NCBI RefSeq assembly: GCF_031458075.1
Contig: NZ_JAVDXT010000006.1
Coordinates: forward strand, 1-64,000
Origin: Rhodoferax_B ferrireducens_A
Lineage (GTDB): Bacteria > Pseudomonadota > Gammaproteobacteria > Burkholderiales > Burkholderiaceae_C
Length of the DNA stretch: 64,000 nt
Direction of reading: 5' to 3'
Shown here: positions 59,176 through 64,000 of the stretch, piece after piece
Position numbering within the stretch: position 1 is the first letter of the stretch
Layout: every line of letters begins with the position of its first letter
Made by a program: the position numbers and the translations under genes
Notes under the pieces: model-generated
The model's input: the letters and a program-made list of their open reading frames with translations, nothing else
Database searches by the model: none
Told to the model about the DNA's origin: nothing

Positions 59176-60899
59176 TGACCCGAAGCGCCCGAGGCGCCAA
59201 AGCCGGTTTCCGAACGCACCTGCTGGGTCTTGAACGCGTCGCGCTCCTTGGCGGCTTGCGGGCTGCGGTCGAGTACCGAGAACAGCCAGATGCCGAGAAA
59301 GCCGATGCTCATGGAGAACAGTGCCGGCGAGGTGTAGGGGAACCAGGCCGAGCCCTTGGGGTAGCCCAGGGTGGCTTCCCACACCGAGGGCGACACGACG
59401 GTCAGGCCCACCGACGAGATCAGTCCCATGAAGCCGCCGATCACCGCGCCGCGCGTGGTGCAGTCCTTCCACAGTACCGACATGAACAGCACCGGGAAGT
59501 TGGCCGAGGCCGCAATCGCGAAGGCCAGCGACACCATGAAGGCGATGTTCTGCTTCTCGAAGGCAATGCCCAGCAGCACGGCGATGATGCCCAGTGCCAC
59601 GGTGGTGATACGCGAGACCTTGAGCTCGGAGGCGCTGTCGGCCTTGCCCTTCTTGAACACGGTGGCGTACAGGTCGTGCGATACCGCGGAGGCGCCCGAC
59701 AGCGTCAGCCCCGCCACCACCGCCAGGATGGTGGCAAAGGCCACGGCCGAGATGAAGCCGAAGAAGATGTTGCCGCCCACGGCCTTGGCCACCAGCACGG
59801 CTGCCATATTGCTGGAACCGCCGCCGCCCTTGATCACGCCCTTGATGGTGTCGGCGAACTCGGGATTGGTCAGCACCAGGGTGATGGCGCCAAAGCCGAT
59901 GATGAAGATCAGCAGGTAGAAGTAGCCGATCCAGGTGGTGGCCCAGAGCACGGACTTACGCGCTTCCTTGGCGTTCGGCACGGTGAAGAAGCGCATCAGG
60001 ATGTGCGGCAGGCCGGCGGTGCCGAACATCAGCGCCATGCCGAAGGAGATGGCCGAGATCGGGTCCTTCACAAAACCGCCCGGACCCATGATGGCCAGGC
60101 CGATCTTGGCGGCTTCTTCGAGTAGCTTGCCGTCGTTGGCGGCGATCTGGGTCTTGACCTGCACCGCCTTGGCAAACAGCGCTTCGGGGCTGAAGCCGAA
60201 CTGCGCAAGCACGGCGATGGCCATGAAGGTGACGCCGGCCAGCAGCAGGCAGGCCTTGATGATCTGCACCCAGGTGGTGGCCGTCATGCCGCCGAACAGC
60301 ACATAAATCATCATCAGCGCGCCGACGATGACCACCGCCAGCCAGTAGTCCAGGCCGAACAGCAGCTTGATCAGCGCGCCTGCGCCGACCATTTGCGCAA
60401 TCAGGTAGAAGGCCACCACCACCAGCGTGCCGGAGGCTGCAAACATGCGGATCGGCGTCTGCTGGAAACGGTAGGCGGCTACGTCGGCAAAGGTGAACTT
60501 GCCCAGGTTGCGCAGCCGCTCGGCCATCAAAAAGGTGATGACCGGCCAGCCGACCAGGAAGCCGATGGAGTAGATCAGGCCGTCATAGCCCGAGGCCATC
60601 ACCGCCGCAGAAATGCCCAGGAAGGAGGCGGCCGACATGTAGTCGCCCGCAATCGCCAGGCCATTCTGGAAGCCGGTGATGCCGCCACCGCCGGTGTAGA
60701 AGTCGGAGGCCGATTTGGTCTTGGCCGCGGCCCATTTGGTGATGAACAAGGTGCCCACCACGAAGATGCCGAACATGCTGATCGCCACCCAGTTGGTGGG
60801 TTGCTTGTCGACCTGGCCCAGGTCGGCGCCGGCTGCACATGCCGCGCCCGCGGCGGCCAGAAGTGCCCAGGCGGCCAGCGCTTTGAAGATGGTTTTCAT
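59172..60899 (-). CDS. actP: Cation/acetate symporter
   Basis: A 575-residue sodium:solute symporter family protein with a cleavable N-terminal signal (about 1-22), about 13 helices, and the family signatures GGGITGFQNGLAIAGDYMSA and GGMTATTWVQIIKACLL. It takes up acetate and other short carboxylates. The start overlaps yjcH by 4 bp, the usual yjcH-actP order. Acetoacetate and acetyl-CoA from leucine would be in the same metabolic sphere, though regulation is probably separate. Confidence 0.92.
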   Translation of the reverse strand: MKTIFKALAAWALLAAAGAACAAGADLGQVDKQPTNWVAISMFGIFVVGTLFITKWAAAKTKSASDFYTGGGGITGFQNGLAIAGDYMSAASFLGISAAVMASGYDGLIYSIGFLVGWPVITFLMAERLRNLGKFTFADVAAYRFQQTPIRMFAASGTLVVVAFYLIAQMVGAGALIKLLFGLDYWLAVVIVGALMMIYVLFGGMTATTWVQIIKACLLLAGVTFMAIAVLAQFGFSPEALFAKAVQVKTQIAANDGKLLEEAAKIGLAIMGPGGFVKDPISAISFGMALMFGTAGLPHILMRFFTVPNAKEARKSVLWATTWIGYFYLLIFIIGFGAITLVLTNPEFADTIKGVIKGGGGSSNMAAVLVAKAVGGNIFFGFISAVAFATILAVVAGLTLSGASAVSHDLYATVFKKGKADSASELKVSRITTVALGIIAVLLGIAFEKQNIAFMVSLAFAIAASANFPVLFMSVLWKDCTTRGAVIGGFMGLISSVGLTVVSPSVWEATLGYPKGSAWFPYTSPALFSMSIGFLGIWLFSVLDRSPQAAKERDAFKTQQVRSETGFGASGASGH

Positions 60900-61204
60900 T
60901 GGGCTGCATCCTTCAGGATTTCGGCAGTCAGGCGGTCGTATTCGCTGTTCGCCCGGCGCACATACAGGCCGGTGATCAGGATGGTGAAAACAATCACCCC
61001 CAAGCCGATAGGAATGCCGATGGTGGTGACGCCAGCGCCTATGGGCTGGGACAGAAAGGGTTTGTTGAATGCGATCAGCGCGATGTAGCCGTAGTACACG
61101 AACATCATCAGCGCGGTCAGCGTCCAGCCAAACGTGCCGCGCTTGCGCCGCAGTTCGTGGTACTTGGGGTTGGCCTCTATTCGGGCCACGATCGGGTCGG
61201 TCAT
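60896..61204 (-). CDS. yjcH: DUF485 membrane protein, YjcH-like
   Basis: A 102-residue protein with two membrane helices and the DUF485 pattern (ARIEANPKYHELRRKRGTFG, then GLYVRRANSEYDRL). Companion of ActP in acetate uptake, role not defined. The start at 61204 is chosen because the upstream extension lacks family similarity and GGAGACAACC lies just 5'. Confidence 0.9.
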   Translation of the reverse strand: MTDPIVARIEANPKYHELRRKRGTFGWTLTALMMFVYYGYIALIAFNKPFLSQPIGAGVTTIGIPIGLGVIVFTILITGLYVRRANSEYDRLTAEILKDAAQ

Positions 61205-61451
61205 GGTTGTCTCCTTGGGTGTGTCAATCGCGCCGCCACCGGACTGGTGGGGCCTTGTTGAAGTGGCGCGAGTGTGGGGAGGGGCGCTGACCATGAACTG
61301 ACGGATAGCCACCTATTCACGGCGTGCAACGCAGATACCACCGTGTTCGCCCAGCGCGGGAAAAATCAGTCCGAGGGTTTGCACTAGGGTTGTAAGCGTT
61401 TGTACGTTTTTGTCAGGAAACGGTCAGCAAGGGTTCCAAGAATGCGCCTCA

Positions 61452-61470
61452 GGCCGCCCTTGAGGCGGCC
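61452..61470. other. GC-rich hairpin in the leader of the MHS transporter gene
   Basis: GGCCGCC, loop CTTGA, GGCGGCC, ending 26 bp before the transporter ATG. The rest of the 292-bp gap between yjcH and this gene holds presumed promoters but no motif I can name. Confidence 0.4.
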
Positions 61471-61496
61471 CTTAACTACATCAGGAGACAAGCACC

Positions 61497-63191
61497 ATGG
61501 CTACAAGCACTATGGCGACACATGTGGGCGCGGCGCCCAGGCCCATGTCGGGCGAGGAAAAGAAGGTCATCTTCGCGTCCTCCCTCGGCACGGTGTTCGA
61601 GTGGTATGACTTTTACCTGTACGGCTCGTTGGCCGCCATCATCGCCAAGCAGTTCTTTGGCGGGCTCGATCCCACGTCGGCCTATATTTTTGCGCTGCTG
61701 GCGTTTGCCGCCGGCTTTCTGGTGCGGCCGTTTGGTGCCATCGTGTTCGGCCGCCTGGGCGACATGATCGGACGCAAGTACACCTTTCTGGTGACCATTC
61801 TGATCATGGGCTTGTCGACCTTCGTGGTCGGCCTGCTGCCCACCTATGCATCCATCGGTATTGCCGCTCCCATCATCCTGGTCGCCTTGCGCATGCTGCA
61901 GGGTCTGGCTCTGGGTGGCGAGTACGGCGGTGCCGCCACCTATGTGGCCGAACACGCGCCGCATGGCAAGCGGGGTGCCTACACGGCCTGGATCCAGACC
62001 ACGGCAACGCTGGGCCTGTTCTTGTCGCTGATCGTGATCCTGGGCTGCCGCGAAGCTCTGGGCCCCGAGTTCGAAGTCTGGGGCTGGCGCATTCCGTTCC
62101 TGGTGTCCATCGTGCTGCTGGGCGTGTCGGTGTGGATCCGTTTGAGCATGAACGAGTCGCCTGCCTTCCAGAAGATGAAGGCCGAAGGCAAGACCTCCAA
62201 GGCGCCGCTGACCGAGTCCTTCGGCCAATGGAAGAACCTGAAGGTGGTGATTCTGGCGCTGATCGGTTTGACCGCCGGCCAGGCCGTGGTCTGGTACACC
62301 GGCCAGTTCTATGCGCTGTTCTTCCTGACCACGATTGCCAAGGTGGATGCCACCACGGCCAATCTGTTCATCGCCGTGGCCCTGGTCATCGGCACGCCGT
62401 TCTTCATCTTCTTCGGTGCGCTGTCCGACAAGGTGGGTCGCAAGCCCATCATCATGGGCGGTTGCCTGATTGCGGCGCTGACCTACTTCTCGGTGTTCCC
62501 CGCCTTGCTGCAGTACGCCAACCCCGCCTTGGTGGCCGCGCAGAAGTCGGTGCCTGTGGTGATTACCGCCGACCCGAAGCAGTGCTCGTTCCAGGGCAGC
62601 CCGATTGCGCGTGACATTGACTTCACCAGCTCGTGCGACATCGCCAAGCGCACCTTGACGCAGAACTACATCCCCTACACCAACGTGAACGGTGCTGCGG
62701 GTAGCGTGGCCACCATCAAGCTGGGCGATAAGGAAATCCCCTCGGTGACCGGCATCTTGAACGAGAAGCGCGATGCGTTCTCGGCCGAGGGCAAGAAGTC
62801 CATCGACGAGTTCCGCAAGACCGTGGTCGATACCGCCAAGGCCGCGGGCCTGACCACCAAGGCTGACAATGCCGCGATGAACAAGCCCATGGTGCTGCTG
62901 ATCCTGGTCTACCTGGTGATTCTGGTGACCATGGTTTACGGCCCCATCGCCGCCATGTTGGTCGAGATGTTCCCGACCCGCATCCGCTACACGTCCATGT
63001 CTCTGCCGTACCACATTGGTAACGGCTGGTTCGGCGGCCTGCTGCCGACCACCGCGTTCGCCATGGTGGCGGCGACCGGCGACATCTTCTACGGCCTCTG
63101 GTACCCGGTGGTGGTGGCGGCTGCGACCTTCGTGATCGGCATGCTGTTCATCAAGGAAACCAAGGACGTGGATATCTACGCCAACGACTAA
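61497..63191 (+). CDS. MHS-family (major facilitator) metabolite:H+ symporter with enlarged loop
   Basis: A 564-residue transporter of the metabolite:H+ symporter group (proline/betaine, alpha-ketoglutarate, shikimate type). The start has FASSLGTVFEWYDFYLYGSL, GRLGDMIGRKYTFL is the MFS loop 2-3 motif, and GGEYGGAATYVAEHAP is diagnostic of MHS. Typical members have about 430-450 residues; the extra length is a polar stretch of roughly 110 residues (about 350-460) between late helices, with two cysteines (DPKQCSFQGS, DFTSSCDIAK). AGGAGACAAGCACC upstream. Substrate unknown. Confidence 0.87.
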   Translation: MATSTMATHVGAAPRPMSGEEKKVIFASSLGTVFEWYDFYLYGSLAAIIAKQFFGGLDPTSAYIFALLAFAAGFLVRPFGAIVFGRLGDMIGRKYTFLVTILIMGLSTFVVGLLPTYASIGIAAPIILVALRMLQGLALGGEYGGAATYVAEHAPHGKRGAYTAWIQTTATLGLFLSLIVILGCREALGPEFEVWGWRIPFLVSIVLLGVSVWIRLSMNESPAFQKMKAEGKTSKAPLTESFGQWKNLKVVILALIGLTAGQAVVWYTGQFYALFFLTTIAKVDATTANLFIAVALVIGTPFFIFFGALSDKVGRKPIIMGGCLIAALTYFSVFPALLQYANPALVAAQKSVPVVITADPKQCSFQGSPIARDIDFTSSCDIAKRTLTQNYIPYTNVNGAAGSVATIKLGDKEIPSVTGILNEKRDAFSAEGKKSIDEFRKTVVDTAKAAGLTTKADNAAMNKPMVLLILVYLVILVTMVYGPIAAMLVEMFPTRIRYTSMSLPYHIGNGWFGGLLPTTAFAMVAATGDIFYGLWYPVVVAAATFVIGMLFIKETKDVDIYAND

Positions 63192-63223
63192 GCTGTGCCA
63201 TGGGCTTCGGCCCGTGCTCCGCA

Positions 63224-63249
63224 AGCCCTCCAGCCGGAGGGCTTTTTTT
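63224..63249 (+). terminator. Rho-independent terminator after the MHS transporter
   Basis: Stem AGCCCTCC (63224-63231) and GGAGGGCT (63236-63243), loop AGCC, then a run of Ts. A textbook intrinsic terminator between convergent genes. Confidence 0.9.
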
Positions 63250-63268
63250 GTTGCGGGTTGAGGCGCTG

Positions 63269-64000
63269 CTAGTCGGCGATGCGCATCACCACACGCCCCT
63301 CTATGCTGCCGTGGCGCATGCGGTCGAGGATGGCGTTCACGTTGTCCAGGCTGTCCTCGGTATAAATGGTGCGCACCTTGCCTTCGCCGGCGAATTCCAG
63401 CGCTTCCTGCAGGTCTTTACGGGTGCCGACAATCGAGCCGCGCACGGTTTTGGCATTCAGCACCATGTCGAAGATCGGCAGCGCAAAGTCTCCGGGCGGC
63501 AGGCCTACCAGTGCCATGGTGCCGCGCTTGTGCAGCATGCCCAGGCCCTGGGCAAAGGCTGAGCGGGATACGGCGGTGACCAGCACGCCGTGCGCGCCCC
63601 GCAAGGTGCGTTGCACCTCCAACACCGGGTCTTGTGTCAGGGCGTTGATCACCATGTCGGCACCCAGCTGGGTTGCCAGCTGGAGCTTGGCGTCGTCGAC
63701 ATCGACCGCAATCACATGGAAACCCATGGCCTTGGCGTACTGCACGGCCAGGTGCCCGAGCCCGCCGATGCCGGAGATGGCGATCCAGTCTCCGGGCTTG
63801 CAGTCCAGGCCCTTCAGACCCTTGTAGACCGTGACCCCCGCGCAAAGCACCGGCGCTATCTCTGAAAACTCGCGGTTGGCAGGCAGGTGGCCGATGTAGC
63901 CGGGATCGGCCAGCACATATTCGGCATAGCCGCCGTTGACGGTATAGCCTGTCATCTGCTGTGCGTCGCACAGGGTTTCCCAGCCGGTGATGCAGTGTTC
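63269..64000 (-). CDS. adhP: Zinc-dependent alcohol dehydrogenase, AdhP-like (5' end outside window)
   Basis: The C-terminal 243 residues of a medium-chain alcohol dehydrogenase; the N-terminus lies past the right edge. Visible are part of the structural zinc site (EHCITGWETLC), the NGGYAEYV segment, the NAD-binding GIGGLGHLAVQYAK motif and the closing GRVVMRIAD. Size and motifs fit the AdhP/propanol-preferring group that oxidises ethanol and other primary alcohols. It ends just after the terminator of the MHS gene. Confidence 0.9.
   Translation of the reverse strand, partial: EHCITGWETLCDAQQMTGYTVNGGYAEYVLADPGYIGHLPANREFSEIAPVLCAGVTVYKGLKGLDCKPGDWIAISGIGGLGHLAVQYAKAMGFHVIAVDVDDAKLQLATQLGADMVINALTQDPVLEVQRTLRGAHGVLVTAVSRSAFAQGLGMLHKRGTMALVGLPPGDFALPIFDMVLNAKTVRGSIVGTRKDLQEALEFAGEGKVRTIYTEDSLDNVNAILDRMRHGSIEGRVVMRIAD

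Overview
This is GC-rich proteobacterial chromosome, densely packed on both strands. Gene content (PEP-CTERM/PrsT, split rubrerythrin/rubredoxin, liu leucine genes, actP/yjcH, a Nac-like LysR, sugar ABC operons) and especially two families of short dispersed repeats point to Burkholderiales, most likely a Comamonadaceae of the Rhodoferax/Acidovorax/Polaromonas kind. That placement is inference. I see no phage, transposase, CRISPR array, rRNA or tRNA.

Region 1 (1-15.9 kb) is the most unusual. A minus-strand operon (aminotransferase, RraA-like protein, 2-hydroxyacid dehydrogenase, gluconokinase, gluconate 5-dehydrogenase-like SDR, idonate 5-dehydrogenase-like enzyme, then pntA) diverges from a Nac-like LysR gene. 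Two plus-strand operons follow. One encodes a split biotin-dependent carboxylase/lactam hydrolase (carrier protein, biotin carboxylase, PxpB, PxpC, a second carrier-like protein without the biotin lysine, PxpA). The other encodes an SDR plus a polar amino-acid-type ABC importer. All three operons start with the same promoter architecture: ATA-N9-TAT, 20 bp, TTGGC(T/G), 18 bp, TAA-rich -10. I read this as one LysR regulon for uptake and breakdown of a nitrogen-containing sugar acid or lactam. The substrate is unknown.

Region 2 (15.9-38.7 kb) has cdsA-like and plsC genes, then two paralogous sugar ABC operons (17.9-22.2 and 28.0-32.2 kb) that share a 23-bp inverted-repeat operator. Between them lie a chemoreceptor, PrsT and a PEP-CTERM protein; the last two share a near-identical sigma-54 promoter. 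A LacI regulator with DUF1479, Gfo/Idh/MocA oxidoreductase and Dabb genes follows, then small unknown genes, a LysR gene, a remnant of a second LysR gene, and an SDR.

Region 3 (38.7-48.9 kb) is signalling and redox: a Cache-GGDEF-EAL protein, a chemoreceptor beside a free periplasmic Cache protein, a two-component pair, a HAD phosphatase, and a rubrerythrin/rubredoxin/rubredoxin-reductase set.

Region 4 (48.9-64 kb) holds leucine-degradation genes liuB, liuD and liuE behind a LiuR-like palindrome. They are interrupted by three exported proteins that share a C-terminal domain I cannot name, and by a DUF4126 membrane protein. YbaK-like, DUF1289, acetate permease (actP/yjcH), MHS transporter and partial adhP genes finish the window. 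A roughly 60-bp stem-loop repeat recurs at least eleven times. Some copies lie in frame inside genes or form gene ends.
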